Origin: Solibacillus sp. FSL H8-0523
GTDB taxonomy: Bacteria; Bacillota; Bacilli; Bacillales_A; Planococcaceae
Reading direction: 5' to 3'
Length of the DNA: 64,000 nt
Assembly: GCF_038051985.1 (NCBI RefSeq)
Contig: NZ_CP150291.1
Span: forward strand, 620,001-684,000
The notes beneath the pieces are model-generated. The model saw nothing but the letters and a program-made list of their open reading frames with translations, did no database searches and was not told the origin of the DNA. Position numbers and translations under genes: made by a program. Positions within the stretch are counted from its first letter, which is position 1. Every line of letters starts with the position of its first letter. Positions 40,601-48,374 of this stretch are shown piece after piece.

Positions 40601-41335
40601 AATGAAGAGCTCGTGACGCTTTTAACGAACCGCTTTTCAGCTAGTTATCCATATGAACAGGCGGTAACAAAAAAATCGAAAACCTCTGTATCCGAGCTGA
40701 AGCGATTAGAAAGCTTGCAGCAAATGGAGGAAGAACAGCTGTACAACACCGATGCCAAACGCTACGTAAAAGCGACGGTGCCAAGCTTTATGTTAAAAGG
40801 TAAAAAGAAGCGCGAGCTATCAGCAACCGAAATAGGAACCGCGGTACACGCAGTCATGCAGCACGCACCGCAGCAAGGTTTTGAGACAATTGAAGAAGTA
40901 GAGCGGTTTAAACAAGTGTTAGTGGAGCGTCAGTTATTACATCAAATTGAAGCAGAGGCCGTGCAAGCCGAGCAGGTACTCGCCTTTTTCAAAACGGAAA
41001 TTGGGCAACGCTTTACACAGGCAAAGGAAGTGCTACGTGAAATTCCGTTTACGCTCAGTCTAAAAGACAAAGACGGCGATGCACAAATTATTCAAGGGGT
41101 AATTGACTGTCTGTTTGAAGATGCGAATGGTCAGTGGATCTTACTCGATTATAAAACCGACTTTATTGCGCCATCCATTTTAGACGATTTTGAGAAAATT
41201 AAACAAAAAATGACAAAATCCTACCAAGTTCAATTAAACTATTATCAACATGCTGTACAAGTCATTAAACGCATTGAAGTAAGCGAGAAATATTTATATT
41301 TGTATAGCATTGGTCAACAATTGAAAATGGATTAG
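37619..41335 (+). CDS. addA: ATP-dependent helicase/nuclease subunit A
   Basis: AddA supplies the 3'-5' helicase motor and the second nuclease of AddAB. The 1238-residue product has Walker A SAAAGSGKTAVLIERL, DEYQDVN, later UvrD motifs (LLTIHKSKGLEYPVVFV, ILYVAMTRAKERLIL) and the C-terminal nuclease core (GVIDCLFEDANGQWILLDYKTD). ATG 37619 gives MTIPMKPSDVQWTDVQWKAI, close to the B. subtilis start; it lies inside the addB end, so translation is probably coupled. The ribosome site AAGGCGGTG is moderate. Confidence 0.96.
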   Translation: MTIPMKPSDVQWTDVQWKAIYAAGHDVLVSAAAGSGKTAVLIERLIQKILAPEDVRIDVDELLVVTFTNASAAEMRNRMAEALEKALSEDPSNAFLRRQLSLLNKAQISTLHSFCLSICREFAYTIDLDPGFRLASTEEASLLQDDVLMDVLEKAYRGDMDALFSKDELYALVDSFATDRSDQAIEFLLQEMYKVSRVQPKPYEWLRALPSKYDIDPSTPIDDLAIAKEIRPFVVASLQEAASRIYKGWQIVSVEPALQKNTELFEGEYAAVKAVADAMEQGTWQEAYELMPAIEFGRIKAVTKKDTEEDRAQYAIAKDHRDQAKAMIAGLKETFFARHPKLYVQEMAATKPILETLVKLTIEYSEAFKKAKQERGLLDFSDLEHYALEILTARDTDTAPPTPSDVALGFKKRFKEVLVDEYQDVNFLQETILQLVKSGDEASGNMFMVGDVKQSIYAFRLAEPRLFLDKYKRFDTDPTANGMKIDLNANFRSRSEVLEGTNYVFEQIMDEEVGEIEYDEQAKLRFGASYDEQQVPIELVLLEGDSKTQIVPGAEEDTEEESISAAQQEARYIIQRIRGFVENGGQVYNPKTKSMRPVQYKDIVVLMRSRTWYTTFAEEFKRAGLPLYAETDGGYFESLEVMIMLNTLKVIDNPYQDIPLASVLRAPFIGLTENELAAIRLVNEKVPFYDALKQFREQANGEMSGATEQKLDKFFSLHEKWRNFSRHGALADLVWQVYLDTNYFEMVGAMANGKQRQANLRALHDRALSYEKSSFRGLFRFLRFIDRMHSRGDDLGIAKSISEADDVVTLLTIHKSKGLEYPVVFVAGMSRAFNTKDLSSRYIFDQDFGLAIKSVNPDLNIISTSLPHLYVKEKKLAKMKAEEMRILYVAMTRAKERLILVGSIKEWQKQKEEWQFYQDLQEKVLPKYVRSKANSYLSWVGPAVARHNDFLFAEYRSEKATKTEKWKITVVPNSDYLAANEQADTVDEKDKQAVNEELVTLLTNRFSASYPYEQAVTKKSKTSVSELKRLESLQQMEEEQLYNTDAKRYVKATVPSFMLKGKKKRELSATEIGTAVHAVMQHAPQQGFETIEEVERFKQVLVERQLLHQIEAEAVQAEQVLAFFKTEIGQRFTQAKEVLREIPFTLSLKDKDGDAQIIQGVIDCLFEDANGQWILLDYKTDFIAPSILDDFEKIKQKMTKSYQVQLNYYQHAVQVIKRIEVSEKYLYLYSIGQQLKMD

Positions 41336-41345
41336 GAGGATTCTT

Positions 41346-42506
41346 GTGGAGTTTCGCCCAGTAGGTTCCAAAGAGCGTGTGGCAACGCTTGATATATTAC
41401 GTGGTTTTAGTTTACTCGGTATTTTACTTGTCAATATGTTTGGCTTTTATTTACCGATGCCACATATTGCGGATTTAAGTAATTGGTTTAGTGAAGCACA
41501 AGACATTATTTGGCAACAATTGCTCGATATTTATGTGCAAAGTAGTTTTTATCCGTTATTTTCGATGCTGTTCGGGTATGGTTTAGCAATGCAGTTTTTA
41601 AAGGCCAAAGAAACGGGGGCTAGTTTTTATCGATTTGCCCCAAAGCGCATGATCATCTTATTTATAGTAGGGATGTTGCATGCCGTCCTCATTTGGTGGG
41701 GCGATATTCTAGCAACATACGCATTTTGCGGCATTTTCTTAATTGCCCTTATGCGCTTACGTGCAAAATGGCTTTTAATCATTGCAGTTGTGGTCAACGG
41801 GTTGTATCATGCGATTATTTTAAGTCTATATAAAGCGGGCGGTATGTTTGATACGACAACGGATAGTTTGTCGGTAGATATTGTAGCGATTCAAAGCTCG
41901 ATTGAGGCATATGGGGTTGGATCGTGGATGGATGCATTTTCGCAGCGCTTAGTCGATTTGTCGATTCAACTGAGCCCGTTTATGTGGATTTCGTCGCTAT
42001 TTACGATTTTACCGTATATGCTAATTGGAGCAGCACTTGGAAAGTGGCGTCTCATTGAAGGTGCGAAGGACAAGCTAGTGACATGGCTAGTATTAGCGGT
42101 ACTTGGCATTGGTATCGGGATTTACATGAAAAGCTTACCAATTGCAGGTGCGCAAACATTTGGCAATGAATATTTACAAGTGTACATTGGTGGTCCGATG
42201 TTAGCGTTAGGCTATATTGCCGTCGTGACGTTACTTACGCAGCTACCGTTTATTGTAAAAGTTTTATCACCGGTGGCAAAGGCTGGCCGTATGTCGATGA
42301 CGCTGTACATTATGCAGTCGATTGTCTGCACGGTGCTCTTTTACAATTGGGGCTTCGGATTATTTGGCAAAGTGGATGTACAGATGGGTGTCTTTATTGC
42401 CCTGGCGATTTATGTGTGCCAATTAGTAATGGCCGAGCTGTATTTCTCGAAATTTAAGCAAGGGCCACTCGAAGCAGCGATGAAGCGCTTAACGTATGGT
42501 AAATAG
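41346..42506 (+). CDS. DUF418 family multi-pass membrane protein
   Basis: This 386-residue membrane protein has about ten TM helices. It opens with RVATLDILRGFSLLGILLVNM, the signature of the DUF418/YeiB group (related to acyltransferase-3-like and HGSNAT proteins), and ends with the DUF418 core (AGRMSMTLYIMQSIVCTVLFY) around 315-370. Function and substrate are unknown. GTG 41346 is preceded by AGGAGG just after the addA stop, ten bases away, so it is likely the last gene of the addBA operon. Confidence 0.85.
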   Translation: MEFRPVGSKERVATLDILRGFSLLGILLVNMFGFYLPMPHIADLSNWFSEAQDIIWQQLLDIYVQSSFYPLFSMLFGYGLAMQFLKAKETGASFYRFAPKRMIILFIVGMLHAVLIWWGDILATYAFCGIFLIALMRLRAKWLLIIAVVVNGLYHAIILSLYKAGGMFDTTTDSLSVDIVAIQSSIEAYGVGSWMDAFSQRLVDLSIQLSPFMWISSLFTILPYMLIGAALGKWRLIEGAKDKLVTWLVLAVLGIGIGIYMKSLPIAGAQTFGNEYLQVYIGGPMLALGYIAVVTLLTQLPFIVKVLSPVAKAGRMSMTLYIMQSIVCTVLFYNWGFGLFGKVDVQMGVFIALAIYVCQLVMAELYFSKFKQGPLEAAMKRLTYGK

Positions 42507-42579
42507 ATTTCAGAAAAGTAAGGTAATTCCAAACGTATTGATGTATGATGTAAAAAAACAGTAAGGAGCGTTTTACGTT

Positions 42580-43482
42580 ATGAAATTGTTATCATTTAAA
42601 GTAAATGAACAAGTAAAGTTTGGTCCAAAAGTGAAAAAAGAAGAGGCGGTTTGGGATGTTGTTGAAATTCAAAAGCAACTAAACGTCTTAAAAGATTTCC
42701 CGGAAACAATTATCGACGGCATTACGTTAGGCTATGACTTTGTTGAGCAGGTTCGTAAATTAGTAGATGCTGCACAAAAACATGAAGATGGTGCGCAATT
42801 TAAATTAGCGTATTCACATATTGAATGGTTATCACCAATTCCGCGTACACCGAAAAATATTTTATGTGTCGGAAAAAACTATAACGATCATGCGGTGGAA
42901 ATGGGTGCAGAGAAAGCGCCTGAAGATATTATGATTTTCACAAAATCACCAACAGCGATTGCTGCGGATGAAGCGACTTTACCGGTCCATGCGGAGTTAA
43001 CGGATTCACTCGATTACGAGGGTGAATTAGCGATCGTTATTGGCAAGCGCGGTAAAAATATTCCGAAGGGCATGGCGTTCGATTATGTGTTTGGTTATAC
43101 CATCGCTAATGACTTAACGGCGCGTGATCTTCAGCAAAAGCATAAGCAGTTCTTCTTAGGCAAGAGTTTAGAAGGAAGCTGTCCAATGGGGCCATACTTA
43201 GTAACGAAAGATGAACTTCCTGATCCACAAGCACTTACAGTGGTAACAAAAGTAAACGGTGAAATCCGTCAAAACGGCTCGACAAAAGATATGATGTTTA
43301 CCGTAGAGGATATTATTGCTATCGTTTCGAAATATGTAACGCTTGAGCCAGGTGATGTTATTTTAACAGGGACACCAGCTGGAGTAGGTAAAGGCATGAA
43401 TCCACCACAATTTTTAAAAGCAGGCGATGAAGTGAAAATTTCAATCGAAGGTATTGGGACATTAGCGAATCGCTTCGCATAA
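42580..43482 (+). CDS. yisK: Fumarylacetoacetate hydrolase family protein, YisK-like
   Basis: This 300-residue FAH-fold enzyme is close to B. subtilis YisK, reported as an oxaloacetate decarboxylase that also affects cell-wall homeostasis. An N-terminal domain (about 1-85) precedes the FAH core (about 90-298): ILCVGKNYNDHAVEMG, the metal-binding LDYEGELAIVIGKRG, FGYTIANDLTARDLQQKHKQFFLGKS, and GDVILTGTPAGVGKG. It is followed by yisL, as in B. subtilis. Exact substrate is not provable from sequence. Confidence 0.9.
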   Translation: MKLLSFKVNEQVKFGPKVKKEEAVWDVVEIQKQLNVLKDFPETIIDGITLGYDFVEQVRKLVDAAQKHEDGAQFKLAYSHIEWLSPIPRTPKNILCVGKNYNDHAVEMGAEKAPEDIMIFTKSPTAIAADEATLPVHAELTDSLDYEGELAIVIGKRGKNIPKGMAFDYVFGYTIANDLTARDLQQKHKQFFLGKSLEGSCPMGPYLVTKDELPDPQALTVVTKVNGEIRQNGSTKDMMFTVEDIIAIVSKYVTLEPGDVILTGTPAGVGKGMNPPQFLKAGDEVKISIEGIGTLANRFA

Positions 43483-43500
43483 AAATGTAAAAAATTTATT

Positions 43501-43514
43501 ACAAAGCGTTTACA
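43501..43514. promoter_or_regulatory. Weak CcpA (cre)-like site
   Basis: ACAAAGCGTTTACA (reverse complement TGTAAACGCTTTGT) matches 12 of 14 positions of the catabolite-responsive element, with one half-site perfect. It lies between yisK and yisL. Confidence 0.3.
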
Positions 43515-43593
43515 AGCAATCGAATTCATTGAATCCTCACAACCTCTCATGGTAGGATAACTCATGTAGAAAAAAATAGAAGAGGTGGAAATA

Positions 43594-43962
43594 ATGGATT
43601 TTTTAACTAGTACAACGCACTTACACATTACAACTTGGGTAATCGCATTAGTTTTATTCTTTATCGCAGCATTATCTAGTAAAAAGCTTACAGGTGTACA
43701 TATGGGCTTACGTTTAATGTACATTTTAGTGATCATTACAGGTGGCGCACTATTCTTAGAATGGCGCGATAAAATTACTGAAAGCGGCATGAATTATGAC
43801 ATGAAGGTATTATTCGGTATTTTAGTAATCGGCTTCATGGAAATGGTGTTAGTACGTAAAGGCAAAGGCAAGCCAGTAAACCTATTCTGGATTCTATTTG
43901 CTGTTGTGTTATTAGTAACGTTATACCTAGGCTTAAGCATGGGTATCGGTGTGAACTTCTAA
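43594..43962 (+). CDS. yisL: YisL family (DUF1516) membrane protein
   Basis: This 122-residue protein with four TM helices has the family features THLHITTWVIALVLFFIA, a middle HMGLRLMYILVIITGGALF helix and GILVIGFMEMVLVRKGKGK. Function is unknown. ATG 43594 is preceded by AGAGGTGG (43581-43588), while the GTG at 43585 lies inside that site. It follows yisK as in B. subtilis and ends at a good terminator. Confidence 0.9.
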   Translation: MDFLTSTTHLHITTWVIALVLFFIAALSSKKLTGVHMGLRLMYILVIITGGALFLEWRDKITESGMNYDMKVLFGILVIGFMEMVLVRKGKGKPVNLFWILFAVVLLVTLYLGLSMGIGVNF

Positions 43963-43973
43963 TTCAATCAATC

Positions 43974-44010
43974 AAACCACTTTAGCTTAGTTGCTAGAGT
44001 GGTTTTTTCT
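43974..44010 (+). terminator. Terminator after yisL
   Basis: AAACCACTTTAGC / GCTAGAGTGGTTT (43974-43986 with 43993-44005, one mismatch) is followed by T residues. Confidence 0.92.
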
Positions 44011-44055
44011 ATGAGTCACAAGATATTAAAAATAACTAAGTGTTTTGTAATGAAA

Positions 44056-44200
44056 TCCGTTCTGCTACGTTACGGCGGACGCTTTCCGCGGGCACGGCTC
44101 CAACTAATTTTTTGTACCTCTGACGGCGGCCCAAAAAATGGATTTTCCGCGCGTGCTGTTCCCGCAGGAGTCTGCCGCCTTCACTCCGCGCCACTCTCTA
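44056..44200 (+). repeat. Intergenic structured repeat family A, copy 2
   Basis: This is about 93% identical to the copy at 16228-16370 and in the same orientation, including the arms and the central TTTTTTG/CAAAAAA stem. The GTGCC half of the stem has changed to GTACC without full compensation, so this hairpin is weaker. Confidence 0.9.
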
Positions 44201-44311
44201 TGGGAAAAAGTGAGCTTCTTTAACAAAGTAGTTCAGCATAATAACTAAAATAGAATTCCTTTCTAAAAAAGCAATCATAAAATTTCCCTATTGTTATAAA
44301 GTGAAGAACAA

Positions 44312-44345
44312 AAAATCAAGCCGCTTGCGCTAACGCGAGGCGGCG
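44312..44345 (-). repeat. Solo part-B hairpin repeat
   Basis: AAATCAAGCCGCTTGCGC followed by TAACGCGAGGCGGCG matches part B of the composite repeats, here without part C. Confidence 0.8.
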
Positions 44346-44467
44346 AATGATGTAAAAGTTTTGCTTACTTGATTGAGCATACTTTGAATTCTAAGGTAGC
44401 TATTTTTAATAAGTTTGTTGATAAAGCAACCTATTTTGTTAAAGAGATTCACTTTATGCCAAAGTAG

Positions 44468-44611
44468 AGAGTCGCGTAGTGAAGGGGCCGACTTCTAGAG
44501 GATAAGCGTGCGCGGAAAATCCAATGTACTGTGCCGCCGTAGAGGTACAGTACATTTAGTTGAAGCCACGCCCTCAGAAAAGCGTGCCTCGTAACGCAGC
44601 AGAACGGATTC
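44468..44611 (-). repeat. Intergenic structured repeat family A, copy 4 (inverted)
   Basis: This shares the arms of copy 3 (GCGTGCGCGGAAAATCCA, TTAGTTGAAGCC, GTAACGCAGCAGAACGGATT) but has the central stem ATGTACTGTGCC / GGTACAGTACAT (44524-44535 with 44544-44555), eleven Watson-Crick pairs plus one G-T. It lies inverted to copy 2, 270 bp away, in the gap before the GH13-like gene. Confidence 0.87.
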
Positions 44612-44774
44612 AATTATAAGGGCTCATAATCTTAAACATGTAGGAATAAAGCATGTATACACACTTTTGTCACTTATTTGCCTCATTTAGTATTAATACC
44701 TATCCTTTCCATAGCCTGTAAGATAACTTTTTTGGTAAAATGACGAGGGACTGTATGTGAAGGAGAGGAAAAAG

Positions 44775-46232
44775 TTGAGACTGAAAAAGTGGTTAAGTGC
44801 CTTAACTGCGGGTGTGCTTCTTTCAACAACTTTGGTGTTTGCCGGTGTGGCAAATGCAGAGGGACAAACGAGCACAATGGCAGATGAAAGTATATACGAT
44901 TTATTAGTAGACCGTTTCTTTAATGGGACAGGTAAAAATGATGATGAACAGGTCAATGCAAAAGACCCCGAGATGTTTGCAGGTGGGGATTTTGATGGGT
45001 TAATAAAAAAAGTAGATTATATCGCGAACATGGGCTATACGATTATTTCGATTGGCTCGGTATTTGCAACGGAAAAATATGATGGCTCAATGATTACGAG
45101 CTACGAGGCAATTGAACCGCACTTTGGTACGGAAGAACAGCTTCAAAATGTAGTGAATACATATCAAAATCGAGACATGAAAATCATGGTCGATTTCCCG
45201 GTATCTAATGTCAGCCCGAACCATGAATGGGCATCGCAGGCGGGCTTTGTGGCAAGCACAAATGAACAAATTCAGTGGGATTTATCAAATTCAGCCGTGC
45301 AAGATCAGTTAATTGAAAGCGCGGCAGCCTTCGTATCAAAATACGATGTTGACGGTGTACGTTTAACAAATATCGAAAGTGCGGATACGGCGTTTTTAAA
45401 CCGTCTAATTGATGCGTTAAAAGCGACTGATAGCGAGCTCTATGTGATTACAAATAGTGAAAGTGATGCTAACTTTGATGCGAAATTTTATGCAGACACA
45501 GCAGCACTGTTAACGAATGCCTTTAAAAATGTTGATTTAGATACGGGTGTGTTAGAAGCGCATATCGCCGAAGCCACTTCAGGTACACCAGTGCTTTCGA
45601 TGACGGATACAATTTGGTCGGACCGTTTCACACGATCTTCAACAGCAGAGGGTATGTACCAGCCGACACGTAGTAAAATGTCGATTGCGAGTACTTTATT
45701 ATTACCAGGTGTGCCGGTTGTGACGTATGGTTCGGAAATTGCGATGAACGGTACAGCGGGTCCTGAAGCACATCAATATTACAACTTTAAAACCGATTCG
45801 GAATTAGCCGATTATATCGGAAACTTACAATCGTTATTAAATGACTCGGACACATTACGTGCTGGGGAATTTAAGTGGATTGAAAACGACAATGGCTACA
45901 TGGCATTTGAGCGTAAATCAGATACAGAGCATTGGGTTGTCATTATTAATAATAGTAGTAAAACAAAACGTGTGAACTTACCAATCGCAGAAATCGGTGA
46001 GGATAAAGAAATTCGCGGTATGTTTGAGAGCGAAATTATTCGTGCCAATAAAGACGGTAACTATACAATCATTTTAGATCGTGAAATGGTAGAAGTGTAT
46101 CAAGTGATTGATGAGCGTGGCATTAATATGTCATACATCGTGGCCCTTGGTCTAGTCGTTGTCATTTATACGATTTTCATGGTGGCAGTGATGAAGCGCG
46201 GAAAAAAACGTCGCGCGGAGCAAGCTAAATAA
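44775..46232 (+). CDS. Membrane-anchored GH13-like protein, probably catalytically inactive
   Basis: This 485-residue exported protein has a signal peptide of about 1-27 (ending VANAEG), an alpha-amylase (GH13)-like barrel of about 35-395, a small C-terminal beta domain, and a TM anchor near the end (MSYIVALGLVVVIYTIFMVAV) followed by KRGKKRR. The usual GH13 regions are degenerate: region I DFPVSNVSPNH instead of D-x-V-x-N-H, region II DGVRLTNIES where the nucleophile Asp is Thr, region III VITNSES instead of GE(V/I)W, and region IV SMTDT instead of NHD. I infer a sugar-binding or structural role. TTG 44775 has AAGGAGAGG six bases upstream. Confidence 0.85.
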   Translation: MRLKKWLSALTAGVLLSTTLVFAGVANAEGQTSTMADESIYDLLVDRFFNGTGKNDDEQVNAKDPEMFAGGDFDGLIKKVDYIANMGYTIISIGSVFATEKYDGSMITSYEAIEPHFGTEEQLQNVVNTYQNRDMKIMVDFPVSNVSPNHEWASQAGFVASTNEQIQWDLSNSAVQDQLIESAAAFVSKYDVDGVRLTNIESADTAFLNRLIDALKATDSELYVITNSESDANFDAKFYADTAALLTNAFKNVDLDTGVLEAHIAEATSGTPVLSMTDTIWSDRFTRSSTAEGMYQPTRSKMSIASTLLLPGVPVVTYGSEIAMNGTAGPEAHQYYNFKTDSELADYIGNLQSLLNDSDTLRAGEFKWIENDNGYMAFERKSDTEHWVVIINNSSKTKRVNLPIAEIGEDKEIRGMFESEIIRANKDGNYTIILDREMVEVYQVIDERGINMSYIVALGLVVVIYTIFMVAVMKRGKKRRAEQAK

Positions 46233-46235
46233 ACA

Positions 46236-46277
46236 AAAAAATCGGGAGTAGCCAATGCGGCCGCTCCCGATTTTTAT
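46236..46277. terminator. Bidirectional terminator between the GH13-like gene and yitU
   Basis: AAAAATCGGGAG / CTCCCGATTTTT, with an inner GCC/GGC pair, serves the two convergent genes and overlaps the last codons of yitU. Confidence 0.9.
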
Positions 46278-47080
46278 AGTTTCAAACGTTCTTGCAATAC
46301 GCGTGCAATGCCGTCTTCGTTGTTAGATAACGTAATTTCGTTGGCAATATTTTTTAGCTCGGCAATGCCGTTATTCATCGCAACTCCGACTCCGGCATAT
46401 TCAATCATTTCTAAATCATTATCCTCGTCACCAAAGGCAATAATGCGGTCACGTGGAATGCCCATTTCTTTGGCGATATGGTCAATCCCCACAGCTTTAC
46501 TTAAGCCTTTACGAACGATTTCGATAATCGGGAATGGTGCGCCCCAGCGACGATGTTCGATCAGTTCGGCATGGACATCTTGCAGGTGCTGACGAATGAT
46601 TGGTGTGTTGGCGTCATCTGCGTGGATTAGTAAGCTTGTTGGGTTTTGATGCAGCGTATGTGTTAAATCACCCATTAAAATGTTCGGGCTACCCATATGG
46701 AACATTTGCAGCGCGCCGTCATCTTCACGATGGATGTATACGTCATCCATTACTTCGGCGATTAAATTATCGTATTCATATTTGTGTACCGATTCGACAA
46801 CGTCATGTACGACATGTAAATCGACTGTCGTATGTATCGTCTGCCACAGCGGATTTTTGGGATTGTGAACGAGTGCACCGTTAAAATTGACAATCGGTGT
46901 TGTTAAACCAAGTTCGTTATAATAGAGCTGGCTTGCACGGTATGGACGCCCTGTTGCGATCATCACCTGATGGCCCGCTTGTTTTGCTTTTAAAAGAGTA
47001 TCTTTCGTTAACTGAGAAATGACTTTTTCGTCGGTTAATAGTGTGCCGTCTAGGTCTAAAACGATTAAATGTTCTTTCAT
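46274..47080 (-). CDS. yitU: Cof-type HAD phosphatase, YitU-like
   Basis: This 268-residue haloacid-dehalogenase phosphatase has motif I DLDGTLL (Asp9, Asp11), motif II IATGRP, a type-IIB cap in the middle and motif IV GDEDNDLEMIEYAG. In B. subtilis yitU lies next to yitV and yitW and encodes a phosphatase acting on a riboflavin precursor (pyrimidine phosphate). The same three-gene neighbourhood here supports the name, but HAD substrate calls from sequence are weak. It is divergent from yitV. Confidence 0.78.
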   Translation of the reverse strand: MKEHLIVLDLDGTLLTDEKVISQLTKDTLLKAKQAGHQVMIATGRPYRASQLYYNELGLTTPIVNFNGALVHNPKNPLWQTIHTTVDLHVVHDVVESVHKYEYDNLIAEVMDDVYIHREDDGALQMFHMGSPNILMGDLTHTLHQNPTSLLIHADDANTPIIRQHLQDVHAELIEHRRWGAPFPIIEIVRKGLSKAVGIDHIAKEMGIPRDRIIAFGDEDNDLEMIEYAGVGVAMNNGIAELKNIANEITLSNNEDGIARVLQERLKL

Positions 47081-47192
47081 AGGTGATAAAGCCTCCTTTT
47101 ACGTGGATTCATTGTAACGCTTAAAAATAGTTTTCGTCAAAGTTTTGAAACAAATGCAACATTTTGATAAGGTAAGGTTTGAGGTGAAAAAA

Positions 47193-47948
47193 ATGATTGT
47201 ACAACGTGAAGTTTGGAACGATATTCCATTATTACATGTATATAATGAACAAATGAATGAACAGTCACCCGTTGTAATTTTTTTACACGGATTTTTAAGC
47301 GCGAAGGAGCATAACCTACATTATGCCTATCAGCTCGTTCAACGTGGTGTCCGTGTGATATTACCAGATACTTATTTACACGGGGAGCGTTCAAATGAAG
47401 CTTCTGAGGATAAGATGAACCTGCACTTTTGGGAAATTGTTTTAACATCAGTAAAAGAGGTACATACTATTTATGCGCAGCTCAAGGCAAAAAATTACTT
47501 GGCGAGTGAAAAAGTAGGCTTAGCTGGTACATCAATGGGTGGTATCGTGACATCGGGCTGTTTAGCTGTTTATCCGTGGGTACAAGCAGCAGGTATTTGT
47601 ATGGGAACGACAAGCTATACAAAGTTAGTAATGCACCAAGTAGAGGAAATGAAGCAACGCGAAATCGATTTACCGATGTCAGCTGAAGAACAGGCAGGCT
47701 TCATAACGATGCTAAGTAAATTTAATCTGGAAGATCATGAACAGAATTGGCAAGGTAAGCCGATAATTTTCTGGCACGGGATGCGCGACACGGTTGTTCC
47801 GTATCAAATGAGCCGAGATTTTTATGATTCACTGGACGATACGCACCTTGAAGCGATTACTTATTTATCAGAAGAAAAGGCCGGTCATGCCGTTTCACGC
47901 AATGGCGTGTTGCAAGTGACACAATTTGTTGCACAACATTTGGCATAA
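47193..47948 (+). CDS. yitV: Alpha/beta-hydrolase esterase, YitV-like
   Basis: This 251-residue serine hydrolase has the oxyanion segment VVIFLHGFLSAKEHN, nucleophile elbow GTSMGGIV, an Asp in FWHGMRDTVVPYQMS, and a late His in EEKAGHAV. Natural substrate is unknown. GAGGTGA stands right before ATG 47193; upstream in-frame codons from 47145 lack a ribosome site. It is next to yitU and yitW as in B. subtilis. Confidence 0.82.
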   Translation: MIVQREVWNDIPLLHVYNEQMNEQSPVVIFLHGFLSAKEHNLHYAYQLVQRGVRVILPDTYLHGERSNEASEDKMNLHFWEIVLTSVKEVHTIYAQLKAKNYLASEKVGLAGTSMGGIVTSGCLAVYPWVQAAGICMGTTSYTKLVMHQVEEMKQREIDLPMSAEEQAGFITMLSKFNLEDHEQNWQGKPIIFWHGMRDTVVPYQMSRDFYDSLDDTHLEAITYLSEEKAGHAVSRNGVLQVTQFVAQHLA

Positions 47949-48004
47949 ATCGCAAGTTCTGATAAGATAAACGTTAACACTATTTCGAAAGGGGAAATAC
48001 AAAA

Positions 48005-48319
48005 ATGGCAATCGATCAAGATATGAAAGACAGCATGTTAGCTGCGTTAGAAACTGTAATTGATCCTGAGTTAGGTATTGATATCGTAAACTTAGGTTTA
48101 GTATATGATGTTGATTTAACAGATGAGGGGTTAGGCATTGTTACAATGACACTAACTTCAATGGGCTGTCCATTAGGTCCGGTAATTGTAGACCAAGTGA
48201 ACACAGCATTAACTGAACTTCCAGAAGTGAAGGAAGTAAAGGTTGATATCGTATGGCAACCAGCATGGTCTAAAGACAATATGTCTCGTTATGCTAAAAT
48301 GGCATTAGGTGTCCGTTAA
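48005..48319 (+). CDS. yitW: MIP18-family (DUF59) iron-sulfur assembly protein, YitW-like
   Basis: This 104-residue single DUF59 domain has the typical ETVIDPELGIDIVNLGLVYDV, the cysteine-bearing TMTLTSMGCPLGP loop and a C-terminal VDIVWQPAWSKDNMS. Such proteins (SufT/PaaD/CIA2 relatives) assist iron-sulfur cluster delivery to target enzymes. GAAAGGGGAA precedes ATG 48005. A terminator follows; the gene converges on fnr, whose product is itself an Fe-S protein. Confidence 0.9.
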   Translation: MAIDQDMKDSMLAALETVIDPELGIDIVNLGLVYDVDLTDEGLGIVTMTLTSMGCPLGPVIVDQVNTALTELPEVKEVKVDIVWQPAWSKDNMSRYAKMALGVR

Positions 48320-48324
48320 TTAAT

Positions 48325-48374
48325 AAGGCCTCGATTTTTTCTATTATACATAGGAAAAATCGGGGTCTTTTTTT
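48325..48374. terminator. Terminator between yitW and fnr (convergent)
   Basis: AAGGCCTCGATTTTTTC pairs with GGAAAAATCGGGGTCTT with wobbles around an A/T-rich loop, then seven T residues. It overlaps the fnr stop codon. Confidence 0.85.

Noticed and set aside
43999-44223. A 74-codon frame after yisL
   Set aside because: As above: a read-through of repeat A copy 2, starting inside the yisL terminator.
44730-44774. GTG 44757 as start of the GH13-like gene
   Set aside because: It lies upstream of the AAGGAGAGG site; TTG 44775 is correctly spaced and gives a normal signal peptide.
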